This document shows, in pieces, positions 36,418 to 45,679 of a stretch of 64,000 nucleotides of DNA (position 1 is the stretch's first letter; every line of letters starts with the position of its first letter). This DNA is from Pseudoalteromonas sp. '520P1 No. 423'. GTDB lineage: Bacteria > Pseudomonadota > Gammaproteobacteria > Enterobacterales > Alteromonadaceae. The notes under the pieces are model-generated. The model worked only from the letters and a program-made list of their open reading frames with translations, was not told the DNA's origin and did not search any database. The translations under genes and the position numbers were made by a program. The DNA is taken from the NCBI RefSeq assembly GCF_001269985.1, contig NZ_BBZB01000002.1:1178001-1242000 (forward strand), given 5' to 3'.

Positions 36418-38560
36418 TCAATGTTCCTTCTTTCGTTGTAGACAATACCCAAGCTGTTTGAGCGCCAATCAGTATGCTCTGCTCTGAGGTATACATTTCA
36501 TTTAAATTAGGTGAAGACAAGGTATTTAAACGGACTTGCCACGGGCTTGTTATTTGGATGTTTGGTAATTGAAACGAACAGTCAGTTTGTGAAGCATTAA
36601 ATATAATCAGTAATACATCAAAGTTATTTTTATGAGACTTATTCGAAATCATATAGCCTAAAATATGGTTATCTTCGAGCTGCCAGTCATTTTCGGTCAT
36701 CGCAGACCCCGCTTTATTAAGCCAAATAAGTTCAAATTCACTATCATTTTGGTGAATAAAGCGTGTTTGCTGAAACACTTTAAACTGTTTTCTTAAAGAT
36801 AAAGCTTGGCTTATAAAGCGATATAAAGGTGATTTTTGGTAGATATTTTGATCTGCAAGCCAACTAATATCATTATCTTGGCAATAAGCATTGTTATTAC
36901 CATGTTGAGAGTGTTCACTTTCAGTACCTGCACATATCATAGGAACGCCTTGAGAAAATAACAGCGTCAGTAGAATATTTTTTTGTTGTTTTAACCTTTT
37001 TGCTTTGATATCAAGTTCATCAGTAGGACCCTCTATGCCAAAATTAAAGCTGTAGTTTTCACTATGGCCATCCCTATTCTCCTCCCCATTGGCTTCATTA
37101 TGCTTTTCATTAAAACTTACAAGATCTTTTAATGTAAAACCATCATGGGCACTAATAAAATTAATACTTGCACTAGAATTTCGACCAGAGTGTTCGAATA
37201 AATCATTTGAGCCATGAAAACGTAAAGCAAACTCAGGCAGTAAACCAAGATCGGAACGCCAGAAACGACGAACTACATCGCGATATTTGTCATTCCACTC
37301 TCGCCAATCAGAGGGAAAGTTACCAAGTTGGTAGCCGCCAGGGCCAATATCCCAAGGTTCTGCAATTAATTTCACTTGGCTTAAAATAGGATCTTGATTG
37401 ATAGATTGAAAAAATGTGTGGTGCGTTTTAAATCCTGAAGGATCACGTCCAAGTATGGGCGCTAAGTCAAATCTAAAGCCATCAACGCCCATGATTTCAA
37501 CCCAATATCTTAAACTATCTAATATCAATTTTAATGTCATAGGATGACTGATGTTAATTGTATTACCGCAACCAGTATCATTAATATATGTAGCGAGATT
37601 AATGGGATCTAATCGGTAATAACTTGGGTTATCAAAACCTTTAAAACATAAAGTAGGACCATGATGATTCCCTTCTGCTGTATGATTAAAAACAACATCT
37701 AATATAACTTCAATATTATGTTTATGTAGTTGAGCAACCATAGTTTGAAACTCTATGATATTACCGTGAGTCAAATATGCATTATGAGGTGTGAAAAAGT
37801 TTAAACTATTATAGCCCCAGTAATTAGTTAGGTTTTTATCTTGTAAAAAACGTTCACTGATAAATTGATGTACAGGTAGCAACTCTAGGGTTGTAATGCC
37901 TAAGTTCTTCAAATGTGCGATAAATGCCGGTTCTGCGAGTCCTAAAAATTTACCTCTATGTAACTCATTAATTAAGGTATTATTTTTAGTTGCCCCTTTA
38001 ACATGGCATTCATAAATCACAGTATCATGCCAAGGAATACAAGGTTTTTTGCCTGTATAAGCCTTAATATTCGATACTTGAGACTTGGGCATATATGCGG
38101 CTGTATCTAAATTATTAATTTCTTCTGTTGTGTTGTTGTGATTGTAGGCTTCACCCAAGTCACTATCTGAATTTTCATTTGAGTTTAAAATAAAATCAAA
38201 AGCTGTTGCTGGTGTAAACTCGCCAAATAACGCCTTCGCATAAGGGTCGATCAATAGATTATTTGGATTAAACCTAAGGCCTTGCTCAGGATTAAACTCA
38301 CCTGTTAAGCGGTAACCGTATAACTGATCTTTAGGTAAGTAATCTATTTGACCATGCCAAACATGGCCCTCGCCTTTAAATAGCTCAAAGCGCCCAATTT
38401 CATGAGTACCATTTTCATCAAATAAACAAAGTTGTATTGCTTGAGCTGAACTGGAAAATACAGCAAAATTAATACTGTATTTATCGACTTCACTGCTTGA
38501 TATAACTGATGAACCTAAAGGGAAAATTAACCCAGGTTTTAACTCATAATCTATTGGCAT
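36410..38560 (-). CDS. glgX: glycogen debranching enzyme
   Basis: GlgX cuts alpha-1,6 branches left by phosphorylase. The 716-residue GH13 protein has an N-terminal CBM48 domain (about 1-120) and the catalytic barrel. The four conserved regions include DVVFNHTAEG, the nucleophile in GFRFDLAPIL, the acid/base Glu in AEPWDIGPGGYQLGNFP and SAHDGFTLKDLV. It shares one base with the glgB stop and overlaps glgP, so the three genes are translationally coupled. Confidence 0.95.
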   Translation of the reverse strand: MPIDYELKPGLIFPLGSSVISSSEVDKYSINFAVFSSSAQAIQLCLFDENGTHEIGRFELFKGEGHVWHGQIDYLPKDQLYGYRLTGEFNPEQGLRFNPNNLLIDPYAKALFGEFTPATAFDFILNSNENSDSDLGEAYNHNNTTEEINNLDTAAYMPKSQVSNIKAYTGKKPCIPWHDTVIYECHVKGATKNNTLINELHRGKFLGLAEPAFIAHLKNLGITTLELLPVHQFISERFLQDKNLTNYWGYNSLNFFTPHNAYLTHGNIIEFQTMVAQLHKHNIEVILDVVFNHTAEGNHHGPTLCFKGFDNPSYYRLDPINLATYINDTGCGNTINISHPMTLKLILDSLRYWVEIMGVDGFRFDLAPILGRDPSGFKTHHTFFQSINQDPILSQVKLIAEPWDIGPGGYQLGNFPSDWREWNDKYRDVVRRFWRSDLGLLPEFALRFHGSNDLFEHSGRNSSASINFISAHDGFTLKDLVSFNEKHNEANGEENRDGHSENYSFNFGIEGPTDELDIKAKRLKQQKNILLTLLFSQGVPMICAGTESEHSQHGNNNAYCQDNDISWLADQNIYQKSPLYRFISQALSLRKQFKVFQQTRFIHQNDSEFELIWLNKAGSAMTENDWQLEDNHILGYMISNKSHKNNFDVLLIIFNASQTDCSFQLPNIQITSPWQVRLNTLSSPNLNEMYTSEQSILIGAQTAWVLSTTKEGTLSE

Positions 38561-40809
38561 TAATCTACTCTTTTTAAATACAAGGTAGCTAAAGGCGGTA
38601 TGTCTAAATAAATGCTATTCTCAAAACCTTGCCATTGAATTAGTTGAGGTTTGTATCGTGATTGTTTACTAAAATCAGATCCCCAATATTCACTTGCGTC
38701 GGTATTGAGTATTACTTCATATTCACACTTACTTGGTACGCCAATTCTAAAGTTTTGGTGAGTATCAGGTGTCATATTACTGATCACAACGATATGATCA
38801 TCCAAATTTTGTGCAAAACGAATAAAGCTAAATATACTTTGACCGGCATTGCCACCATCTATCCATTTAAAGCCTTCTTGTTTATTGTCTAACTGGTACA
38901 AAGGTTTGTGATCTTGATAAACAGCATTTAGGTTTTTGATCAACTGTTGCATGCCTTTATGTGGTTCAAACTCTAATAAATGCCAATCAAGGGATGAGTC
39001 ATGATCCCATTCATTGTATTGAGCAAACTCTCCGCCCATAAATAATAATTTTTTACCTGGATGTGCCCACATAAATGCATAATATGCACGTAAATTGGCA
39101 AACTTCTGCCAATCATCTCCGGGCATTTTATTAATTAAAGAACCTTTACCATGTACCACTTCATCATGTGAAAGCGGCAAGATATAGTTTTCACTAAATG
39201 CATAGATGAGAGAAAAAGTCATTTCATTATGATGATGTGCGCGATAGATAGGATCTTTTGACATATAGTTGAGACTGTCATTCATCCAGCCCATATTCCA
39301 CTTATAACCAAAGCCTAAACCACCATGTTCAACAAACTGTGTGACACCAGGCCATGCTGTAGACTCTTCTGCTGCCATCATGATCCCTGGATAGTTGCCA
39401 TAACATCTTTGGTTAACTTGTTTTAATAATTCAATGGCTTCTAGGTTTTCACGACCGCCATATTGATTCGGGATCCATTCTCCTGACTCTCTGCTGTAAT
39501 CTAGATAAAGCATAGAAGCGACAGCATCAACCCTTAAACCATCAATTGCAAAGTTATCAAACCAAAACATTGCATTAGAAATTAAAAAGCTCTGTATTTC
39601 AGCTCGACCATAATTATAGATATGGGTATTCCAATCAGGATGGAATCCTTGACGTTTATCTGCATGTTCAAATAGGTGAGAGCCATCGAATTTAGCTAAA
39701 CCGTGGGGATCAGAAGGAAAATGTCCGGGTACCCAATCTATTAATAATCCAATATTATGTTCGTGACAGGCATCAACTAAATTTTGAAAATCAGCAACAC
39801 TGCCAAAACGACTTGTAGGTGCATACATGCCAACTGGCTGGTATCCCCACGAACCATCAAATGGAAATTCACTAATTGGCATTAACTGAATATGAGTAAA
39901 TCCAAGAGATTTTACATAAGGCACCAGTTTTTCTGATAATTGCTGGTAGCTAAGGTAGCCCTTTAAACCCTGTTCAAGTTTTTGAGTATCATGTTGCCAA
40001 GAACCAGCGTGTACTTCGTATATGCTAATTGGTTTATCAACTGCATTACGTAATTCTCTGGCATATTGCAGATCATTAATGTCTTTGGGAGTTTTATTGC
40101 AACCAGTTAATGCTTGTTGTTCAGGCACTACAGATGCGGTGTCTGAAGGTATTTGCATTGAAAATGCAAAAGGGTCAGATTTTTCTAATCTATCGCCTTG
40201 TGCAGTTACAATACTAAATTTATAGCTTTGTCCTTCACTAATATCAGGAATAAAAATTTCCCAAACTCCGCATGCTGGATGTTTTCTCATTAGGTGACGC
40301 TTATTATTCCAATGGTTAAAATCACCAATTAAACTGACACTTTTTGCATTGGGTGCCCATAAAGTAAACCTAACACCAATTTGTTGTTCTAGTGTTTGCC
40401 AATGCGCACCTAAGTGTTGATATGCCTGTTCTAATGTGCCTTCATTAAATAAATACATGGCATTTAAATCTAATGTAGATTCAAATGTATAAACATCAGA
40501 ATGTATTTCATTAGACAATGGATAATTAATATTGAGTTTATAATGCTGACTAAAAAGAGATTTATTTAAAATCAAAGTAAATAAGTCTGTATTTTTATAT
40601 CTGCTATAAGCTGATTTGCATTTACTAGTCTCATAAAAAACTTTAGTTGCACCTGGTATGTAACACCTAAGTACATATTGATCTTCATTAAACTTGTGTA
40701 CGCCTAAAAACGAAAAAGGATCACTAAATACCCCTAAGTTTAAAGCAGATACTTGTGTATCATAATCAGGTTTATATACCTGAGATGTTATTAACATTGC
40801 TTCACTCAT
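38560..40809 (-). CDS. glgB: 1,4-alpha-glucan branching enzyme
   Basis: GlgB introduces the alpha-1,6 branches of glycogen. The 749-residue GH13 protein has the extra N-terminal N1 module (about 20-120) and a CBM48 module (about 135-240). The catalytic barrel shows GLLIDWVPGHFPSD, the nucleophile in GLRVDAVASMLYLDYSR, MMAAEESTAWPGVT and LPLSHDEVVHGKGSL. The length is close to the E. coli enzyme (728). It overlaps malQ by 8 bases. Confidence 0.96.
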   Translation of the reverse strand: MSEAMLITSQVYKPDYDTQVSALNLGVFSDPFSFLGVHKFNEDQYVLRCYIPGATKVFYETSKCKSAYSRYKNTDLFTLILNKSLFSQHYKLNINYPLSNEIHSDVYTFESTLDLNAMYLFNEGTLEQAYQHLGAHWQTLEQQIGVRFTLWAPNAKSVSLIGDFNHWNNKRHLMRKHPACGVWEIFIPDISEGQSYKFSIVTAQGDRLEKSDPFAFSMQIPSDTASVVPEQQALTGCNKTPKDINDLQYARELRNAVDKPISIYEVHAGSWQHDTQKLEQGLKGYLSYQQLSEKLVPYVKSLGFTHIQLMPISEFPFDGSWGYQPVGMYAPTSRFGSVADFQNLVDACHEHNIGLLIDWVPGHFPSDPHGLAKFDGSHLFEHADKRQGFHPDWNTHIYNYGRAEIQSFLISNAMFWFDNFAIDGLRVDAVASMLYLDYSRESGEWIPNQYGGRENLEAIELLKQVNQRCYGNYPGIMMAAEESTAWPGVTQFVEHGGLGFGYKWNMGWMNDSLNYMSKDPIYRAHHHNEMTFSLIYAFSENYILPLSHDEVVHGKGSLINKMPGDDWQKFANLRAYYAFMWAHPGKKLLFMGGEFAQYNEWDHDSSLDWHLLEFEPHKGMQQLIKNLNAVYQDHKPLYQLDNKQEGFKWIDGGNAGQSIFSFIRFAQNLDDHIVVISNMTPDTHQNFRIGVPSKCEYEVILNTDASEYWGSDFSKQSRYKPQLIQWQGFENSIYLDIPPLATLYLKRVD

Positions 40810-42865
40810 AGTGCTTCCTTGCCTGATTTAATTGCTTAAAAAACGTATTTTCTGAAAATAACTTTTCTGGTTTATTGTGTAAGCGCCTTCGCCAATTAGG
40901 GTATTCTTTATCTGTTCCAGGAATATTTACGGGCAACTCGTTATCATCCAAATCATCAAGCTGCACTGTGAGTAACTTCACTTTAGTGCGTGCTAAAATG
41001 ATTAGTAAGCTGAGATAAATGTGTTGATGTGATGAATCTAACGTTAATTCTTTAACGTCAGATTGGCTTTTATATTGATTTAACCAATTAAGTAGTTTGG
41101 TTTTTTCAGATTGCCGTTGTGCTAGTGCCTCAAGGCATTTATCTGCACTGGAATATAAATTTAATGAATGGCGTAAATTTATATCACTTTTTTGCCACCA
41201 AGCTTTAAATGTTGGTACATCGTGATTAGCAACCATAAGCATGGCATGAGGCTCAAATTCATCTGGAGCGATGAATTCTCCTATATGATTCTTTTCAAAA
41301 TAAAATAGTAAATTTGAATAGATATTAGATGATTTCAATGCTGATTTAATTTCATCTGGTACGATACCTAAGTCTTCGCCAATCACTTCACATTGGTTTA
41401 AGTGAGATTCAAGTTTGAGTAAGGCTAACATCTGCTCAAATGGATAATAAACGTAACACCCTTTGTTTTGCTCTGAGTTATCTAAAATGCACCACCAGAG
41501 TCTTAATAATGCCATAACATGATCAATTCTAAGTGCGCCACAGCTTTTCATATTCGATTGTAATAGCTTGATGTAATGGCTATAACCTGACTGTTTTAAT
41601 TTAATCGGTTCTATGGGTGGTAGACCCCAGTTTTGTCCTTCATTAGACCAAGGATCTGGTGGTGCGCCTATACTGGCATTTTTGATGAAAATGGTTTCAT
41701 TTTGTTTGAACTCATTACCGTCTTGAGCACAGCCTACTGCTAGATCGCGTATTAAACCTAAACTCATATTACTTTGTTTACTCAATTGTTGGCACTGCTC
41801 AAATTGAATATTGGCTTGCCATTGTAAATAAGCAATAAACTCTGGATCTTTATAACTCGCTTTTAAGTTTTCTTGAGCACATACCCAATCACAATAGCTG
41901 TTAATGTCAGTATCATTTTTAAAATTGATGAATTGTTTGTAATAATGCGATTTAATTAATTTATGCTGTTCTAAAAAATACTGAAACAAGATGTAATAAA
42001 TTTGATACTTTAAGGAAAATACCAATTCATAATCTATGTAACTTTCACTTTTTTGCTGCTTCAGCTGAGTTGATAATAAATCAGATTTAACTAATGCTTG
42101 TGCATCAGCACAATTATTAAAGTCTTTAATATCTTGAATATGTATATATAAAGGGTTAATGCATAATCTATCACTCGGACTATATGGACTTGCCCGATTA
42201 GGTTCATGATCAAATAATGCGTGTAATGGATTTAATAAAATATAGTCAGCACCGCGTTGTGATGAATGCTGAATTACACTTTTCAAATCTTTAAAATCAC
42301 CTATCCCATAATTATCATCACCAATAAGGCTATATAATTGCAGGGATACACCCCATGCTTGGTTACAGTCATTCAAATAAGCTTTATTTGGATAAACGAT
42401 TAATTTACCACTGTTGTGGGTATCGTTTATTGATATTTCAATTTGATAGTACCCAATTGAAATGTCTTCAATTTTGACTGCGAATTCACGGAACACTTGA
42501 TCATTATATTGATAATTACCAATTTCTTTTAACTGCGATATATCAATACTATTTGAATTCACTAAATGTGCGTTTTTATAAATTTTCCAACAAATTTTAG
42601 ATTTAACTTGAGCAGCATTAGCACGTACTTTCAAAATAAAATCTGAATTAGAAACAAAGCTTGTTTGACCTATAATATCGAACCATGGGGCGACATCTAA
42701 TTGAAAATTAGCCAGATTGACGGCATCTAAATCCTCTAGGTCATATCCACATACTGATAAAACACTGCGTCTTACATCATCACTAATTGTGATTTGATCA
42801 CCGTTATAACTGGTATATTGATTGCCAATACCTTGTAAATATAATAATTGTGTTATTGGTTGCAT
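40802..42865 (-). CDS. malQ: 4-alpha-glucanotransferase (amylomaltase)
   Basis: MalQ rearranges short maltodextrins, the by-products of debranching, into longer chains that phosphorylase can use. The 687-residue GH77 protein shows SPYSPSDRLCINPLYI, GALRIDHVMALLRLWW (nucleophile Asp), VIGEDLGIVPDEIK (acid/base region) and MLMVANHDVPTFKAWW. It follows the CBM48 gene by 15 bases and overlaps glgB, so it belongs to the glycogen operon. Confidence 0.94.
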   Translation of the reverse strand: MQPITQLLYLQGIGNQYTSYNGDQITISDDVRRSVLSVCGYDLEDLDAVNLANFQLDVAPWFDIIGQTSFVSNSDFILKVRANAAQVKSKICWKIYKNAHLVNSNSIDISQLKEIGNYQYNDQVFREFAVKIEDISIGYYQIEISINDTHNSGKLIVYPNKAYLNDCNQAWGVSLQLYSLIGDDNYGIGDFKDLKSVIQHSSQRGADYILLNPLHALFDHEPNRASPYSPSDRLCINPLYIHIQDIKDFNNCADAQALVKSDLLSTQLKQQKSESYIDYELVFSLKYQIYYILFQYFLEQHKLIKSHYYKQFINFKNDTDINSYCDWVCAQENLKASYKDPEFIAYLQWQANIQFEQCQQLSKQSNMSLGLIRDLAVGCAQDGNEFKQNETIFIKNASIGAPPDPWSNEGQNWGLPPIEPIKLKQSGYSHYIKLLQSNMKSCGALRIDHVMALLRLWWCILDNSEQNKGCYVYYPFEQMLALLKLESHLNQCEVIGEDLGIVPDEIKSALKSSNIYSNLLFYFEKNHIGEFIAPDEFEPHAMLMVANHDVPTFKAWWQKSDINLRHSLNLYSSADKCLEALAQRQSEKTKLLNWLNQYKSQSDVKELTLDSSHQHIYLSLLIILARTKVKLLTVQLDDLDDNELPVNIPGTDKEYPNWRRRLHNKPEKLFSENTFFKQLNQARKHYE

Positions 42866-42880
42866 AAGGCTATATTCGCC

Positions 42881-43180
42881 TTAAACTTGATAGGTATTTA
42901 CAACACTATTATCACTACCAAAGCTATTTTGAATATAAGCATCTGCGTGATTGTCATTTTCCCATTTATCTTCATTAATTAAGTAACGAAAATGAAAGTC
43001 TTTGTCTCTAGGTAGTCTTACTCGCGTGCGGTAAACTTTATCTTTCTTAATGAACTTCATATCAATAGGTTGCCAGTCATTAAATTCAGCAACGAGTTGT
43101 ACTTTCTTAACATCTGATACATTAAATTCAAATGTTACTTCTGCTTCTTGTTTGGTTTTAAAAAATCTTTTAATTAACAT
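42881..43180 (-). CDS. stand-alone CBM48 / early-set glycogen-binding protein
   Basis: This 99-residue protein is a single isoamylase-N-type (CBM48) beta-sandwich: FEFNVSDVKKVQLVAEFNDW, the basic YRTRVRLPRDKDFHFRYLIN segment and a C-terminal NSVVNTYQV strand. It resembles the glycogen-binding module of AMPK-beta-like proteins but has no catalytic domain or signal peptide. It is the first gene of the glycogen operon, with a good AGGAG ribosome binding site. It may tether or regulate an operon enzyme at the granule; that role is inferred. Confidence 0.85.
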   Translation of the reverse strand: MLIKRFFKTKQEAEVTFEFNVSDVKKVQLVAEFNDWQPIDMKFIKKDKVYRTRVRLPRDKDFHFRYLINEDKWENDNHADAYIQNSFGSDNSVVNTYQV

Positions 43181-43632
43181 ATTGGCTCCTAACAGTTCTA
43201 AACCGAAAAAATTCCTTGCCGAACATTACTAAAACGAGTGTTTTAACAGTGTTCTGAATGATGTTACTTAAGCTCATTAAAGTTAAACATATGAATATTT
43301 AGATTTTATGACAGTGTGTGTAAGAGAACACTGCACCACAATAAAACAAAATGTTATGGCTTTGATTAAGAAAACTTAGTGTAGTAGATAGAGCAATAAA
43401 TAAACCATTTTTGATTGATATTTAATATAAATTAAAATATTAACTTTTCAAATGATAATAGATCTTATTTAGATGAGTAATTTTCAATTTGTTTCTATAA
43501 AAGGGATTTTAAATCAGTGAATTGAATTTAGTTCATATAAAACATAGTGCTAGAGCTCTATATGAATTTTTTGTTTGCACTAAAACTGTGCAAACAAATG
43601 CCTTATTGGTGCTTATAATCAAAGTTAATATA
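43181..43632. promoter_or_regulatory. upstream region of the glycogen operon
   Basis: This stretch of about 450 bases must hold the promoter for the seven-gene glycogen operon near its low-coordinate end, and the 3' end of yjjG. I cannot assign specific promoter boxes with confidence. A clear inverted repeat lies at 43570-43597 and is listed separately. Confidence 0.4.
43570..43597. repeat. inverted repeat downstream of yjjG
   Basis: TTTGTTTGCAC (43570-43580) and GTGCAAACAAA (43587-43597, allowing one base) pair around TAAAACT. It lies 36 bases beyond the yjjG stop. There is no proper T run on either strand, so it may be an mRNA end structure rather than a standard terminator. Confidence 0.5.
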
Positions 43633-44307
43633 TTACTGCTGGAATTTTTCTAGTAGTTGCCATAAGGAATGTACTTCATGTGTTGGTGTGATCCCTTCTG
43701 GCCTGGCTTGTTTGTCTATATTTAACCAACAGGTATCTATACCTGCATTTATACCACCTAAAATATCTGAATGGGGATTATCCCCTACCATTAAAATATC
43801 ACTTTTATTAGGCTCTCCCATGGTTCTAAAGGCATATTCAAAAATACCAATATCTGGTTTTGCAACACCAACTTGCTCAGAGATCACTAAAGTCGAAAAA
43901 ACATCTTTAAAGCCTGTCTTTTCTAGTCTCACAGTTTGTAATTGAGTAAAGCCATTAGTAATGATCCCCATTTTAACTTTTGTTGATAAATAATGAATCA
44001 GCTCTTTAGCACCATCAAGTGGTTTACAGATTTGTGCCATTGCATGTAAAAATTCGCTATTAAGCGTTTGAGTAGATACCGACAGTTTGTTCGACCAATC
44101 ATTAAATCGGTTATGTTGTAATTGTTGTGCTGTAATATCACCATTTTGATATTCAACCCAAAGTGGCTGATTGACTCTTTGATAGATTTCAAAATCATCA
44201 ATGGAAAATTCAATATCAAACTTTTCAAACATTAACTTTAAGCCTTGATATGCATCAAAATGAAATAACGTTTCATCAGCATCAAATAATACCCATTTAT
44301 AATTCAT
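43633..44307 (-). CDS. yjjG: YjjG-type pyrimidine 5'-nucleotidase (HAD family)
   Basis: The 224-residue HAD hydrolase shows motif I LFDADETLFHFD (near residue 7), motif II MGIITNGFTQLQ, the Lys in GVAKPDIGIFEYA and motif IV ILMVGDNPHSDILGGINAG. YjjG removes phosphate from dUMP, dTMP and damaged pyrimidine nucleotides and so guards the nucleotide pool. It overlaps the upstream yjjX frame by 11 bases, joining two nucleotide-sanitising enzymes in one operon. Confidence 0.9.
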   Translation of the reverse strand: MNYKWVLFDADETLFHFDAYQGLKLMFEKFDIEFSIDDFEIYQRVNQPLWVEYQNGDITAQQLQHNRFNDWSNKLSVSTQTLNSEFLHAMAQICKPLDGAKELIHYLSTKVKMGIITNGFTQLQTVRLEKTGFKDVFSTLVISEQVGVAKPDIGIFEYAFRTMGEPNKSDILMVGDNPHSDILGGINAGIDTCWLNIDKQARPEGITPTHEVHSLWQLLEKFQQ

Positions 44308-44875
44308 TGCTCACTCCTGTTCCATGATATAAGTCTGCATTTATAAAGGGAGATAATGCTAAAATGAGTGCTTGAGTATAAATGCTTTCACGGGTGGCAT
44401 TATTATGTGTTAATAAACCAATCGCCCCACCTTTTTGTTTAATATTGGTTGTTTTAAATAAATCATCCATCACATTTCCTAATTCTTCACCTGATTTTAA
44501 TGATTCGTAAACACATTGCGGTAAAGGCAAACTGGCACTTCTGCCGACAGATTGCTGTTGATTATTAATAATTGAAAAGTACGCGCAGGTGATTGGACCG
44601 TCTTCGGTTAAATCAACACCGCCCTCTAGAGCAACATAAAAATCGGCATTATTAGATCCATTTTTACAAAATAGTGCTCGGTTTATCGCTCCAAGGCGTG
44701 TTTCGCTTGCTGTCATAGGTTGTTCAGAAACACCGGATGGCGCATGTATGCCTTTACAAATAATTTGGTTGTTAGCAAAAATATTAGAAAATGCATTTTT
44801 TACTGCATTGATTTTAACAGGGTTAAGTGAACCTACGAGGATTCTGATAACTTCTTTTGACATATTTTTAAACAT
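44297..44875 (-). CDS. yjjX: inosine/xanthosine triphosphatase (YjjX/NTPase family)
   Basis: The protein has 192 residues with IRILVGSLNPVKINAVKNAF near the start, HAPSGVSEQPMTASETRLGA and the YVALEGGVDL motif of the family. The enzyme hydrolyses ITP and XTP to keep deaminated purines out of nucleic acid. The start may be Met5 (MSKEVIR...). It is followed by yjjG with overlap. Confidence 0.9.
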   Translation of the reverse strand: MFKNMSKEVIRILVGSLNPVKINAVKNAFSNIFANNQIICKGIHAPSGVSEQPMTASETRLGAINRALFCKNGSNNADFYVALEGGVDLTEDGPITCAYFSIINNQQQSVGRSASLPLPQCVYESLKSGEELGNVMDDLFKTTNIKQKGGAIGLLTHNNATRESIYTQALILALSPFINADLYHGTGVSNEL

Positions 44876-44999
44876 TGTTCAGGTTATTTCTGCATAGTAA
44901 CACAGCTTAACTTTGTCCTTTAAATTTCAAATGTAAACAATTTTTAAATTTAATATCGACCCCTTTTAAACTACTGAAATTTTATTATTTATAAATAAG

Positions 45000-45013
45000 T
45001 TGATCTAACACAA
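45000..45013 (+). promoter_or_regulatory. weak FNR/CRP-like half-palindrome
   Basis: TTGAT-CTAA-CACAA resembles the FNR site TTGAT-N4-ATCAA in 8 of 10 positions. It lies about 95 bases before the nrdG-like start. It would make sense for an anaerobic ribonucleotide reductase gene, but the match is weak. Confidence 0.25.
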
Positions 45014-45047
45014 TTTTTGAGCAATTAACTGACTGGCGATTTCATAC

Positions 45048-45063
45048 AAACTATATATTGTGC
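45048..45063 (-). promoter_or_regulatory. NrdR-box-like site 1
   Basis: On the minus strand this reads GCACAATATATAGTTT, close to the NrdR-box consensus (ACACWATATATWGTGT), with 14 of 16 positions. It is centred 32 bases from the second site, about three helical turns, the usual tandem spacing of NrdR boxes. Confidence 0.6.
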
Positions 45064-45079
45064 TTTCATATAAAAATAA

Positions 45080-45095
45080 ACACAATATATGGTAA
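45080..45095 (+). promoter_or_regulatory. NrdR-box-like site 2
   Basis: ACACAATATATGGTAA matches the NrdR-box consensus at about 13 of 16 positions. It lies five bases before the nrdG-like start codon. Together with site 1 it forms the typical pair found in front of ribonucleotide reductase genes. Confidence 0.6.
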
Positions 45096-45100
45096 TTATA

Positions 45101-45572
45101 ATGTTTAATTGCGTTGAACCACAAGTTGTATTTCAAGAAGTACCTAATGAAGTCTCTTTGGCATTTTTAGTTACTGGTTGTCCTTTTGCGTGTGATGGGT
45201 GTCATAGCCAAGACAGCTGGACTGCTACCTCGGGTGTTGAATTAGATGCAAAAACTTTTTCAAATTACTTATCTCAATACAAAAATCTCATTACCTGTGT
45301 TGTTTTCTTCGGAGGTGAGCGGCAAGCCCATAAACTTATCGCACATTTAAAGTTAAAGCAAAATCAATAATTTAAAACTTTCTTATACACAGGGGGCTGA
45401 GAAAGTCAGTAAAAGCATCATAGCGCATTTAGATTTTTTAAAAACTTGCTATGAATGTGGCTCCGAAGATATAGATTATGGTACCCGTGTAATAGGTTAT
45501 TTAAAACGTATATCTGCTTTTAGCCAAGGTCGACGTGAAGAGCATAGTCGACGTCATTATCATATTCGTTAA
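45101..45572 (+). pseudogene. broken nrdG fused to the 3' end of nrdD (anaerobic ribonucleotide reductase relic)
   Basis: From ATG 45101 the frame reads as the NrdG activase: FNCVEPQVVFQEVPNEVSLA and the radical-SAM cluster motif CPFACDGCH. A frameshift near 45350 leads to a stop at 45368. In another frame it continues (NNLKLSYTQGAEKVSK, AHLDFLKT) and then passes directly into CYECGSEDIDYGTRVIGYLK and EEHSRRHYHIR, which match the C-terminal zinc and glycyl-radical region of NrdD. The NrdG C-terminus and nearly all of NrdD are gone, consistent with a deletion that joined the two genes. It is not functional. Confidence 0.75.
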
Positions 45573-45606
45573 TACTATTTGTAATGAGCGGGACTTAAAT
45601 TAAAAA

Positions 45607-45638
45607 ATAGGGAGAAAATCGCATGATTTTCCCCCTAT
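45607..45638 (-). terminator. terminator of the TonB receptor / BNR / thioredoxin-like operon
   Basis: Arms of 13 bases (45607-45619 and 45626-45638, one mismatch) with loop CGCATG. On the minus strand the stem is followed by TATTTTTTA. It lies about 40 bases after the stop of the thioredoxin-like gene. Confidence 0.8.
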
Positions 45639-45679
45639 ACAAAATGATTATTTACATTTAAATTTAGACAGTTAAAGCA

